Below, one piece after another: positions 46,790-55,358 of a DNA stretch of 64,000 bases (positions are counted from its first letter, which is position 1; each line of letters begins with the position of its first letter). The notes beneath the pieces are model-generated. The model ran no database searches. It worked only from the letters and a program-made list of their open reading frames with translations, and was not told where the DNA came from. The stretch covers positions 1 through 64,000 of the forward strand of contig JARBTX010000009.1 of assembly GCA_029239975.1 (NCBI GenBank). Direction: 5' to 3'. Origin of the DNA: Anaerocolumna sp. (GTDB lineage Bacteria; Bacillota; Clostridia; Lachnospirales; Lachnospiraceae). Both the position numbers and the translations under genes were made by a program.

Positions 46790-49387
46790 TTAATACTTCA
46801 ATAATTCAAACGCAGATAAAATTCTTTCATTCACTTTACCAATTTCTCTTATTTTGTCTGCAATCTGTTTTCGATTTTGCTTATCTTGCAAAGCTTTTAG
46901 GGTGATGTTAAATGCACCACCAATATCACTTAACTGTTGATACAAAGTATTCATCTCAGAAGTAATCAAATTCATTTCATTCAGGAAGGATTCATAGTTT
47001 TCACACTTATGCTCTTTATAATATAAATTTGGTAAATCATTTGGACGGTCAAAACCAAACTTTACTCCACTCACATTTGTTGCTATATTAACGATATAAA
47101 CAGTATAATACTCCCATACATCGAAGTTTTTCTTTGTAAAGTTATCATATTTACCGTTTTCGATATCATCAGCCCATTTATATAACCCTTTGTGTCCAAA
47201 ATAAACACCCTCCTTTTCCATACAATAAATATTAGGTATTCCTGTAATTGCTTTTATACACAACTCATCAAGTGAAACTTCTCTTTTCTTATCTCCAATA
47301 AATAGTAACCCGTCAATTTCTTGTTCCGTATTAAATTTAACAGGTTCTAAACTGTCCCATTCCAGTGTTAATAAGGTTTTCCCGTTATCTTCATATCCGC
47401 ATATTGCACGAACAAACCCTGCAGTGATTACTGGTATGCCCTTATCGATATAATTCATTACCATATCAATAAAAAGTTGCTTATTTTCATTAATTTGCTT
47501 TTTTGTAATATAGGTACATTCATAACCGTAAATCTGAAAGATAGATTTAATATAAGTTTCATCTTCATCACTGAACAAACGCTCTGTTACGCAAGTATCC
47601 CCACCACCACCTTTATATGGTGAATATACAAAGGTATAAGCATCTCCGTTTACATGTGCTGATAACCAGTAGTCGGATAAATCATCTCTTCCGATGCATT
47701 CCATTAAATATCTCATACTTCCGTTAAATGGATAGTTTTCACCTAAATACCCAATGTTTTGTGGACGAAGCTTTGGTAAAATATTATTACTTTGTCTTTG
47801 CATAATAGTTAATGCTCCTTTTTTTATATGTATTTTTGTTTTTTGCATTAGCTTTGATATCTTTAAAGATTTGACTCGCAAAACAAAGGAGGTATAAAGG
47901 TCCTTAGAATTACTCCCTATGCGAATTGTATTTGATAAATCAAGGCTTCTTAACGTCCTTGTATACGGATACTTTTTACCGATATGTCGGATTTCATCAT
48001 TAACGATAACTGCTAAATATTCGTTTCCAACAATCCAGGTTAATTTTACGTATTCTCCTATTGGAATTCCACCTTTATTCTGAAAACCATATTGTCTACC
48101 AGTGAAGGGATCCTGAACACGTAGCTCGCTCTCATTATTTTCCCAGTTTAATATAACAGCACCTTTTCCCCAATACAATCGAATACTGTTATCAGTTTCA
48201 GCTTTTATAACTACATCTACACGAAAAGGAATTTTATATTTTTGTGGTGTGATTGACCCTTGGAAATCCATATTGGCTAATATATGAAGTTCGCCAATAT
48301 CATTCATATTATGTTCCCAAGCCTCTGAAACCATTGTATTTAAATCAATATTTTCAGTAGTTAAAATTGATTCACACTTCTCAAGTTCAGATATGGTTAT
48401 ATTCTCTATTTCACTCATATCATCAAGTGTTTCATCTATATTTACCCGTCTTTTTACAGGCATATAAAGTTCATACCTTGCTTTGTCATCATATAGTGAC
48501 AGCACTTCTTCACCTAGACAATCGATATGTGTTTGATTGATATAAGGGTAATCAATCATAAAACTTTCAGACTTGTTTTCAATATAACTTTTAAGGTTGT
48601 CGTATGCCTGTCCCATATCATCCCCTTGGTAAGCACCAACTCCTGCAAATAACTCTCCTACAAAGGTGAAATCTACAAATGGACTATCAAGATCAAAATC
48701 ATCTGTTATTTTTAATATACAGACATATTCATTGGTTTCTGTATCGATATAATCAAATCGCTCATGTTTACCTATGTCACCATTACTAGTACCAACTGTT
48801 AATATATTGTTTTGTGCTAACCATTTCTGAAAAAGGTCAGTATCGGATTTTCGTTTATTCTCATGGAGATAGGAAGATAGAACTCTCATTGTTGGTAATT
48901 CCATAATTCTTATGTCAAGTGGCTTAGTCAGTTTTTCATCTACTGCTTTAAGTTCTTCAAAGGTAATCGGTTTATGTTCTTCCAAAATTTCGTATTCTTT
49001 ACCCATCTCATCAAAAATTAAAGGGAGAGCAGATATTTTCTTAATTCCGTTTCTTATCATAATCTGCAAAAACTCGTTTACAATTCGTTTCAGTTCAGAC
49101 AACGCAGTAACTTCATCATCTATTACTTTAATACGGTTTACGAATGTCTCAACGATAACACTCATATCATCACTTTCATAAATGCGTATAATATCTTTGA
49201 TTGGAATTTGCATTTTTCGTAAAACCATAATTTGTTTGAGCCGTTCAATCGTATCTGCATCGTAATAACGATATTTCTCAAAATCTGGTCGAATACTTTG
49301 TATTAGACCCATTTGTTCATAATAACGCAAACTTCTAGAAGAAATATCAAGTTGTGTCGTCAAGTCAGTAATCTTGATTAAGTCCAT
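46790..49387 (-). CDS. MerR regulator - GyrI-like - LamG-like - BtrH/C39-like fusion
   Basis: 865 aa from the ATG with GGGAGGTGG five bases upstream. Residues ~1-75: MerR HTH (LDISSRSLRYYEQMGLI). ~80-115: dimerisation helix. ~155-310: GyrI/BmrR-like effector domain. ~345-520: beta-sandwich resembling a concanavalin/LamG fold (FRVDVVIKAETDNSIRLYWGKG). ~530-865: a domain resembling BtrH/C39-like peptidase folds (GENYPFNGSMRYLMECIG, GYECTYITKKQINENK). An internal in-frame ATG at 47803 with GGAGC upstream lies at the last junction, so it may be a fusion of two ancestral genes. Probably autoregulated through the promoter at 49410-49440. Confidence 0.75.
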   Translation of the reverse strand: MDLIKITDLTTQLDISSRSLRYYEQMGLIQSIRPDFEKYRYYDADTIERLKQIMVLRKMQIPIKDIIRIYESDDMSVIVETFVNRIKVIDDEVTALSELKRIVNEFLQIMIRNGIKKISALPLIFDEMGKEYEILEEHKPITFEELKAVDEKLTKPLDIRIMELPTMRVLSSYLHENKRKSDTDLFQKWLAQNNILTVGTSNGDIGKHERFDYIDTETNEYVCILKITDDFDLDSPFVDFTFVGELFAGVGAYQGDDMGQAYDNLKSYIENKSESFMIDYPYINQTHIDCLGEEVLSLYDDKARYELYMPVKRRVNIDETLDDMSEIENITISELEKCESILTTENIDLNTMVSEAWEHNMNDIGELHILANMDFQGSITPQKYKIPFRVDVVIKAETDNSIRLYWGKGAVILNWENNESELRVQDPFTGRQYGFQNKGGIPIGEYVKLTWIVGNEYLAVIVNDEIRHIGKKYPYTRTLRSLDLSNTIRIGSNSKDLYTSFVLRVKSLKISKLMQKTKIHIKKGALTIMQRQSNNILPKLRPQNIGYLGENYPFNGSMRYLMECIGRDDLSDYWLSAHVNGDAYTFVYSPYKGGGGDTCVTERLFSDEDETYIKSIFQIYGYECTYITKKQINENKQLFIDMVMNYIDKGIPVITAGFVRAICGYEDNGKTLLTLEWDSLEPVKFNTEQEIDGLLFIGDKKREVSLDELCIKAITGIPNIYCMEKEGVYFGHKGLYKWADDIENGKYDNFTKKNFDVWEYYTVYIVNIATNVSGVKFGFDRPNDLPNLYYKEHKCENYESFLNEMNLITSEMNTLYQQLSDIGGAFNITLKALQDKQNRKQIADKIREIGKVNERILSAFELLKY

Positions 49388-49409
49388 GTAACCACCTCCC
49401 TTTTTACAT

Positions 49410-49440
49410 ATTGTACCACTTGACCTTGCGTCAATGTCAA
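49410..49440 (-). promoter_or_regulatory. MerR-type promoter with 19-bp spacer and operator dyad
   Basis: On the minus strand, TTGACA and TACAAT are separated by 19 bp. The spacer holds the dyad TTGAC-n5-GTCAA (49420-49434). An over-long spacer with a central operator is the hallmark of MerR-activated promoters. The mRNA start would be ~15-20 bases before the start codon at 49387. Confidence 0.8.
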
Positions 49441-49454
49441 CCTGATTAAATAAA

Positions 49455-49488
49455 AATATTGGCATAGCTATTTAGCTATGCCAATATT
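49455..49488 (-). terminator. Terminator of the 2H phosphoesterase gene
   Basis: A 16-bp perfect stem AATATTGGCATAGCTA / TAGCTATGCCAATATT with a two-base loop; TTTTTATTT follows on the minus strand. The strongest hairpin in this part of the window. Confidence 0.85.
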
Positions 49489-49587
49489 GAGTAAAAAGAT
49501 CAGCAATATCAACCCAATATGATCCAGAGTAACCAACTTCAATATAATCACATTTCCCTATAGATACAAATATAATTATTACAAATT

Positions 49588-50082
49588 TTATCTGTTTAAC
49601 ATACTCTCAGCTAAAATATATCTAGAAGGCCAAAATTCATATAGATACAACTTTTCTACTCTACCTTTAAATTTCGTAAAGGAACTTGATAAAACCTGCG
49701 CTGCCTTAAAAATTTCGGCTGGCTCATCGATTAACATAGTAACATGTGGAGTCCAATCATAACTTTCACCGAAATTCTCTTTCAATTTTAATAATTCTCT
49801 ATTAATATCTGGTGCAATAAATAAAACTTCAGAGCCCCCAAAAATACCGATATGATTAAAAGTAACATCAAAAGATTCTGTATTAGATGAAACCATTTTC
49901 ACTAATGTAGATATCATTTTCTCTTCTGACACATCAAATATCCCCAATGTAATATGTAGTGGAATGTTTTTTGTATGAATTCCTACGAATTCCCTCTGAT
50001 AAAGTTCTTTTTGTAATTCCTCAAGATGCTTTTCTGTTTGATCGTCAAACCCTGCCATTACACATAGAAATTGTTCACTCAT
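49588..50082 (-). CDS. 2H phosphoesterase (LigT / 2'-5' RNA ligase-like)
   Basis: 164 aa from the ATG with AAAGGAG upstream. The two catalytic H-x-T motifs are present: PLHITLGIFD (~48) and WTPHVTMLIDE (~129). The family hydrolyses cyclic phosphodiester bonds on RNA or nucleotides. Length is typical. Leader contains repeat element copy B. Monocistronic. Confidence 0.85.
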   Translation of the reverse strand: MSEQFLCVMAGFDDQTEKHLEELQKELYQREFVGIHTKNIPLHITLGIFDVSEEKMISTLVKMVSSNTESFDVTFNHIGIFGGSEVLFIAPDINRELLKLKENFGESYDWTPHVTMLIDEPAEIFKAAQVLSSSFTKFKGRVEKLYLYEFWPSRYILAESMLNR

Positions 50083-50104
50083 AATTCTCTCCTTTTTCAT
50101 TTAA

Positions 50105-50277
50105 CTATAATTATAGGCAATTGCGAAACATTATAGACTTCATTATTTAGCTTACTATTTTTAAAATTTTCTAACTGAATCTTGCCCGCCTAGGGCAACC
50201 AATGCTAGAATATTCATATTAAAGATATGTTAAATTCTATAAATTAAAGAGTTGGCAATTGACTATAAACTATAATA
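50105..50277 (-). repeat. Leader repeat element, copy B
   Basis: Ends CTATAATTATAGGCAATTGC and GGCAATTGACTATAAAC are imperfect inverted repeats. The near-gene end lies 23 bp before the start of the 2H phosphoesterase gene. It shares GCAATTGCGAAACAT and the AATCTT-CCC-GCTAGA block with copy A, and has an internal TTGCCC / GGGCAA hairpin. TATAAT in the near-gene arm could serve as a -10 box. Confidence 0.65.
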
Positions 50278-50278
50278 G

Positions 50279-50349
50279 GATTAGGGTAAAAGGTGTAAAT
50301 GAATATATACATCAATTCTCATTTCAATTTCACCTTTTATCACCCTAAC
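50279..50349 (-). terminator. Hairpin after thrS
   Basis: TTAGGGTAAAAGGTG and CACCTTTTATCACCCTAA pair with a small bulge just past the thrS stop; no T-run. Confidence 0.5.
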
Positions 50350-50373
50350 CGTATTCGTCAATTAACTGTTAAA

Positions 50374-52131
50374 TCACTGCTCTAATTCATCCATAATTAA
50401 TTGTTTAAAGTCACAAATACGAATAGTTCCCTTATCACCCATATCACGACTACGTACTGAAACCGCATTACTATCAATCTCATTTTGACCTATGACCAAC
50501 ATGTATGGAATCTTATCAAGTTGTGCTTCTCTGATTTTATAACCAATCTTCTCATCTCTAGTATCTAACTCACATCGTATTCCTATTTGTTTTAACTCAT
50601 TCATTACGGAGATGGCATAATCAGAGAATTTAACTGAAATTGGAAGTATCTTAACTTGCACTGGTGCTAACCATAATGGGAACTTTCCTTCAAAATGTTC
50701 AATCAGTATACCGATAAAACGCTCGATGGAACCAAATACCACGCGGTGAATCATAATTGGCCTATGCTTTTCTCCGTCGGCTCCTATATATTTAGCTTCA
50801 AATCTTAATGGTAATTGAAAATCTAATTGTATCGTACCACATTGCCATGTTCTCCCAATGGAATCTTCTAGATGAAAATCAATCTTTGGTCCATAGAAGG
50901 CACCATCACCTTCATTAACAATATACGGCATTCTAAGGTCATCCAATGCTTTTCTTAATCCATCTGTTGCAAGAATCCAATCTTCATCGCTACCAATACT
51001 ATTTTCTGGGCGAGTTGATAGTTCAACATGATATTTAAATCCGAATTTGCTGTATACTTCATCAATTAATCGAATAACACCTTTGATTTCATCTGGAATC
51101 TGTTCCTTTGTCATAAAGATATGAGCATCATCTTGTGTAAAACTACGAACACGCATTAATCCATGCAATGTTCCAGATTTTTCATGTCTGTGAACTACTC
51201 CAAGCTCTCCCATTCGAATCGGTAAATCACGATAAGAATGTGGTTTCAGCTTATATACCAACATCCCACCAGGGCAATTCATAGGTTTGATTGCATATTC
51301 AGTTTCATCGATAATAGATGTATACATATTTTCACGGTAATGATCCCAATGACCGGAAGTTTCCCACAGTTCTCTGTTAAGCATGATAGGAGTAGCTATT
51401 TCTACATATCCTTCTCTTGTGTGGATTTTTCTCCAATAATCCACTAATAAGTTTTTTAAAACCATTCCTTTTGGTAAGAAAAATGGAAAACCTGGTCCTT
51501 CATCCATAATAGTAAATAACTCCAATTCTTTACCCAGTCTTCTATGGTCTCTTTTCTTTATTTCTTCTAATCGTTTCAGATATTCATCTAGTTCACTACT
51601 CTTTGGAAATGATGTTCCATAGATACGAGTTAACATTTTATTCGTTTCATTCCCTCTCCAATAAGCACCTGCAATTACAGTTAACTTAAATGCTTTAATA
51701 AGGTTTGTATTTAGAACATGGGGGCCAGCACAAAGGTCCACATATTCTCCTTGTTGATAAAAACTAATCTCTGCGTTCTCTGGTAAATCACGAATTAATT
51801 CTACCTTATACGGCTCATTTTTTTGACTCATTAAAGTAATTGCTTCTTCTCGGTCTAATGTAAATCGTTTGAGTGGAATACTTTCCTTTACTATTCTTCT
51901 CATTTCATTCTCTAGTTCGTTAAGATGAGATAAAGTAAAATCAAATTCAAAATCAAAATCATAATAAAAACCGTCTTCTACTGCAGGACCGATCCCGCAT
52001 TTTGTATTTGGATATAATCTTTTTACTGCCTGCGCTAAAACATGTGCAGTTGTATGTCTGAAGGCTTCCTTTCCCTCTGCTTCTTCAAACACATACTCTT
52101 TTACTGAACCATCTTTCATACTTATTTTCAT
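50374..52131 (-). CDS. thrS: Threonyl-tRNA synthetase lacking the TGS domain
   Basis: 585 aa; ordinary ThrRS is about 640. The first ~20 residues (MKISMKDGSVKEYVFEEAEG) replace the full TGS domain. The editing domain is present with HTTAHVLAQAVKRLYP (HxxxH) and VDLCAGPHV. Class II motifs: motif 2 in VHRHEKSGTLHGLMRVRSFTQDD and zinc ligands in KPMNCPGG; motif 3 is around HRVVFGSIERFIG. A C-terminal anticodon domain follows. Controlled by the T-box upstream. It may be a second ThrRS. SD GGAG is ~11 bases before the ATG. Confidence 0.93.
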   Translation of the reverse strand: MKISMKDGSVKEYVFEEAEGKEAFRHTTAHVLAQAVKRLYPNTKCGIGPAVEDGFYYDFDFEFDFTLSHLNELENEMRRIVKESIPLKRFTLDREEAITLMSQKNEPYKVELIRDLPENAEISFYQQGEYVDLCAGPHVLNTNLIKAFKLTVIAGAYWRGNETNKMLTRIYGTSFPKSSELDEYLKRLEEIKKRDHRRLGKELELFTIMDEGPGFPFFLPKGMVLKNLLVDYWRKIHTREGYVEIATPIMLNRELWETSGHWDHYRENMYTSIIDETEYAIKPMNCPGGMLVYKLKPHSYRDLPIRMGELGVVHRHEKSGTLHGLMRVRSFTQDDAHIFMTKEQIPDEIKGVIRLIDEVYSKFGFKYHVELSTRPENSIGSDEDWILATDGLRKALDDLRMPYIVNEGDGAFYGPKIDFHLEDSIGRTWQCGTIQLDFQLPLRFEAKYIGADGEKHRPIMIHRVVFGSIERFIGILIEHFEGKFPLWLAPVQVKILPISVKFSDYAISVMNELKQIGIRCELDTRDEKIGYKIREAQLDKIPYMLVIGQNEIDSNAVSVRSRDMGDKGTIRICDFKQLIMDELEQ

Positions 52132-52171
52132 TTCTTATAGTCTCCTTTAATTAAAAATTAACATAAGAAAA

Positions 52172-52440
52172 GCACCCTAAAATAAATGACATAACTGTCA
52201 CTTATCTAAGGGTGCATAGATACAAAAATGCACGGTTCCACCTTAACTTTTCACTTCGGATTCTATCAAATCCTATCCTTTAACGCAGGCATACGGAAGT
52301 ACTTACTTAAACTTTCAGTACTACAGCTCAGGAATGGTTTTCAAAAATACTCTTTCATAAAGAACTTCCACCAAATGTTCTTCTCTCTGTATGATTCATA
52401 TAATTTACTCGTTTCCGTCTAGGCTTTTCCTATGTTATTG
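52172..52440 (-). ncRNA. T-box riboswitch (Thr)
   Basis: On the minus strand: T-box AAGGTGGAACCGTGC (52230-52244), then a terminator GCACCCTTA / TTTTAGGGTGC with a T-run. Stem I base is plausibly ACGGA / TCCGT. ACT (52298-52300) sits just before the 3' side of that helix, at the specifier position, and would read Thr. CTGCGTTAAAG after stem I also occurs in the Arg T-box. Specifier choice is inferred. Confidence 0.9.
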
Positions 52441-52445
52441 ACTTT

Positions 52446-52473
52446 ATTATATGCTTTAAATAAATATTGTCAA
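52446..52473 (-). promoter_or_regulatory. Promoter of T-box / thrS
   Basis: TTGACA, 16-bp spacer, TATAAT on the minus strand; transcription would begin immediately before the T-box stem I. Confidence 0.75.
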
Positions 52474-52535
52474 CTTAAAAATTACATTTTAAAAATAAAA
52501 ATGGCTTAAATTAAAACATTTAAATTTACTCATTA

Positions 52536-53846
52536 TTAAGTTAACGATTCATCATTATTAATTTTTTCAATCTCATATTGAGAATTTATAACAACCCACA
52601 TTTGTGCAAAATAGTACATAATATTCCAGATTGCAGTTTGATTCAAACCATACCGCTCTAATTTTTGAAGTGATGAATTAATACCCCTTGCATCTTTAAA
52701 CCATACCAAATGCAGAACTGGTTCTCCTATTATTTGTATGTCATAATAATAATAATATGATGATGATGTATTTTCATCATATTCAATAACTGCATTAACT
52801 TGCCCTGCTAGTGCAATTGCAGAATCAAAATTTAATGAATTTGCCCTTGTAAAACCTGCTATAAAAGGTAATTGCCAATTATATCCTAAAGTTGGCATTC
52901 CTATTCCTATGTTCTCTGGAGACATAGTCGATACCAAATATTCTAAAAAAGATACTGTTGTTATAACTGAAATCTGTGAAGGTGGCCCTATTGAAAAACC
53001 CCAGTCATATGATAAAAATGTGATATTATCTGCAATTTTCTCAAGTGCTGAATAATCAACTTTTTCAAATGTGATCTCACCATCTGTATATTCGAGCTTA
53101 GGATTAATTGTGAGAAATACCAGAAAACCCTCTGCATGTAATCGATTTACTAATAGTGTTACTAAATTTACATAAAGATAAAGATTTGCTATATTTACAT
53201 ATAAAAATGTAACATCAATACCATATAATCCTTTGGTTCTAAGTATTCTAAGGATATTTTCCACATATTTTTCTTGAACATTTTGATCAAGTAAAATGGA
53301 ATAAACAGCCTCCATATTTGGAGTTCCCTGGGCTGTTAGCGTTGTTAACAACATTAATGGGGCAACTCCATAAGATTTTGCTATACGAATCATTTCCGTA
53401 TCATCGTCACTTTCGATAATTTGCCCATCTTTATTGACACGATAATTAAAAATAGTTAAGTAAGTTAAATATGGCAATGTTTTTTTTAGCAAATCTTCTC
53501 TTATATACGGATAAGCAACGCCAATAATCATGAACTTTCCTTTATTGTTTTCATAACTTATTGTAATTGTCTCTCCAGGATAAATAAATTCTCTATTAGA
53601 AAGTTCTGGGTTATTTCTTAATAATTGCATCACTGATATTTGAAATGAATCTGCTATACTCTGTAATGTATCACCTTCCTGTACTGTATAACTCAGTTTT
53701 GGATAAGCAATTACTATAGTTTGCCCAACTACAAGACTATATGGTTCTACTAATCCATTATCAGATATCAATTTAGATAATAGAATTCCGAATTTCTCAG
53801 CTATTGAATTAATAGTATCGCCCTCTTGAACGATATAAATTTCCAT
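52536..53846 (-). CDS. LysM - GH18-like protein (YaaH/SleL-type), degenerate active site
   Basis: 436 aa from the ATG with GAGG six bases upstream. Two LysM units (~3-48: IYIVQEGDTINSIAEKFGI; ~52-97: YTVQEGDTLQSIADSF) precede a GH18 TIM barrel. This is the layout of spore cortex-lytic YaaH/SleL proteins. The GH18 catalytic strand, usually GxNIDFEY, reads YGIDVTFLYVN, so the Asp and the essential Glu are both replaced (T and L). The enzyme is probably inactive and may bind peptidoglycan or act as a structural spore protein. No signal peptide, as in spore-coat members. Confidence 0.8.
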   Translation of the reverse strand: MEIYIVQEGDTINSIAEKFGILLSKLISDNGLVEPYSLVVGQTIVIAYPKLSYTVQEGDTLQSIADSFQISVMQLLRNNPELSNREFIYPGETITISYENNKGKFMIIGVAYPYIREDLLKKTLPYLTYLTIFNYRVNKDGQIIESDDDTEMIRIAKSYGVAPLMLLTTLTAQGTPNMEAVYSILLDQNVQEKYVENILRILRTKGLYGIDVTFLYVNIANLYLYVNLVTLLVNRLHAEGFLVFLTINPKLEYTDGEITFEKVDYSALEKIADNITFLSYDWGFSIGPPSQISVITTVSFLEYLVSTMSPENIGIGMPTLGYNWQLPFIAGFTRANSLNFDSAIALAGQVNAVIEYDENTSSSYYYYYDIQIIGEPVLHLVWFKDARGINSSLQKLERYGLNQTAIWNIMYYFAQMWVVINSQYEIEKINNDESLT

Positions 53847-53954
53847 GTTTAACCTCAATACAGTCACTATATCAATTTATATAACATATGCCATAAAATA
53901 ATAATTGTTGCATATAATTTGTACCAATACCAAATCGTAATACTTTTACACCAA

Positions 53955-55055
53955 TTACTGTACTATATTTAATTCATAATCTGTATTATATGTTCTTACA
54001 TATAATGTATTTTCTCTTTTAATTAAGTAATAAGGGGAGGAAGCTAGACTAATTTTATCTAATACTTCACCATTATTAATACTAATTTGGTATAAATAAT
54101 CGTCTTCCTCTGTAAAACCATAGCCACTTATAATAACATCATCCATGATTAAAAAATTATTGGAATTACTAACTAATGCTTCCGTTCTCCACAATATACT
54201 CATATCAGTTAAATCTATAGCAGTTATATAAGCATTCATGTTATTAGAACTTTTCGCATAAGTCATGTGACTATGTGAAACATATAAAATATTATCTTTT
54301 AAGATTGCCCAATTAATTTTTTGTTGAATAAAGTCATAATCTTCTAGGATGAAATCCGGTGAATATCTATAATTAGAGAAGTCAAATGTTGCTATAAGCG
54401 CAAGTGATTTAATATCATATATATTTAAAATATAACCCTCTGAAAAATCTGCACCATAAGTACTATAGATATAAGAATCATCATAAAAGGCTTTAGTGAT
54501 TATTAATTCATCGAAAGATTCATCAATGCCTTCTGGTAGTATTTCTCCACTATTTTGGCTTGTATTAGGAATTTGATAGGTGTTCATAGAGAGATTATTA
54601 TTAAGTAACCATTCTGCTTCATCTGTAATCTGATTTGTTTTACTTGATGTTATCTCTAGGTTTTTAGGTTCACTTTTTTTATTTGATGCATTCTCTGATA
54701 AATAATAGTTAAATGGTGGTGTAGACAAAACAACTGGATTTGTGAATACATCACCTTCTATTGTACTATCTACATTCTCAGTTCCCTCTGTATTTCCCAT
54801 ATTGCTTGTATCTTCAGACTTATCTTCAGTCTCATTTGTAATTACATCTGTATTGTTATTCTCATCTGTGCTTATTGATGAATTATCGGATTCAGTAGGT
54901 TCACTAGTACTATTTGGTTCACTCGTTTGTATCTCTTCACTAAGCGTTGGTTCTACTTCTTTAATTGAATTTTCTGTTTTGGGTTTCATACCACATGCAT
55001 TCATTGTTATGGCTAAAAACAATGTAAGTATAATCATTAATATTTTTTCTTTCAT
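53955..55055 (-). CDS. Lipoprotein with acidic Ser/Thr-rich linker and beta-propeller-like domain
   Basis: 366 aa. Lipobox ITMNAC puts the lipidated Cys near 21. Residues ~25-105 are a low-complexity E/S/T/N linker. Residues ~170-366 show repeated beta strands (FDDSYIYSTYGADFSEGYILNIYD-type segments, DMSILWRTEAL, VIISGYGF), suggesting a PQQ/WD-like propeller fragment. Probably a surface-exposed binding or sensing protein; function unknown. SD AAGGAGG precedes the ATG. Confidence 0.65.
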   Translation of the reverse strand: MKEKILMIILTLFLAITMNACGMKPKTENSIKEVEPTLSEEIQTSEPNSTSEPTESDNSSISTDENNNTDVITNETEDKSEDTSNMGNTEGTENVDSTIEGDVFTNPVVLSTPPFNYYLSENASNKKSEPKNLEITSSKTNQITDEAEWLLNNNLSMNTYQIPNTSQNSGEILPEGIDESFDELIITKAFYDDSYIYSTYGADFSEGYILNIYDIKSLALIATFDFSNYRYSPDFILEDYDFIQQKINWAILKDNILYVSHSHMTYAKSSNNMNAYITAIDLTDMSILWRTEALVSNSNNFLIMDDVIISGYGFTEEDDYLYQISINNGEVLDKISLASSPYYLIKRENTLYVRTYNTDYELNIVQ

Positions 55056-55282
55056 ATATTCCTCCTTGTTACAAACACCTTATTAAACTCATATTAATCT
55101 TAATAAAAATGGAAGCATTTTTATTTTAACATAACAATTAACTATATGCACCATAATTTTCCACTTAAATATATTATACAACAGTACTACTTCATTTTGA
55201 ATAATATTCTTATTAAAATGATTATAGTTGATTATTCATAAGTAACATAACTACTAGATAGCTGCACTTTATACTATGTAAT

Positions 55283-55325
55283 AAAAAACACACAAACCCT
55301 TGTTAAAAGACTTGTGTGTTTTTTT
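55283..55325 (-). terminator. Terminator of GH43 gene
   Basis: AAAAAACACACAA / TTGTGTGTTTTTT arms around a 16-base loop, with T-rich 3' flank on both strands. The rest of the 303-bp gap (55056-55358) shows no gene. Confidence 0.75.
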
Positions 55326-55358
55326 CGCTATGATGTGAATACTCACTATTTGAAGAAT

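Noticed and set aside
52536..53846. Active GH18 chitinase or cortex-lytic enzyme
   Set aside because: The catalytic strand lacks the required Asp and Glu, so activity is not claimed.
54742..55086. 114-codon ORF opposite the lipoprotein gene
   Set aside because: It is the complement of the low-complexity E/S/T linker; the Ser/Val-rich product is an artefact of that composition.
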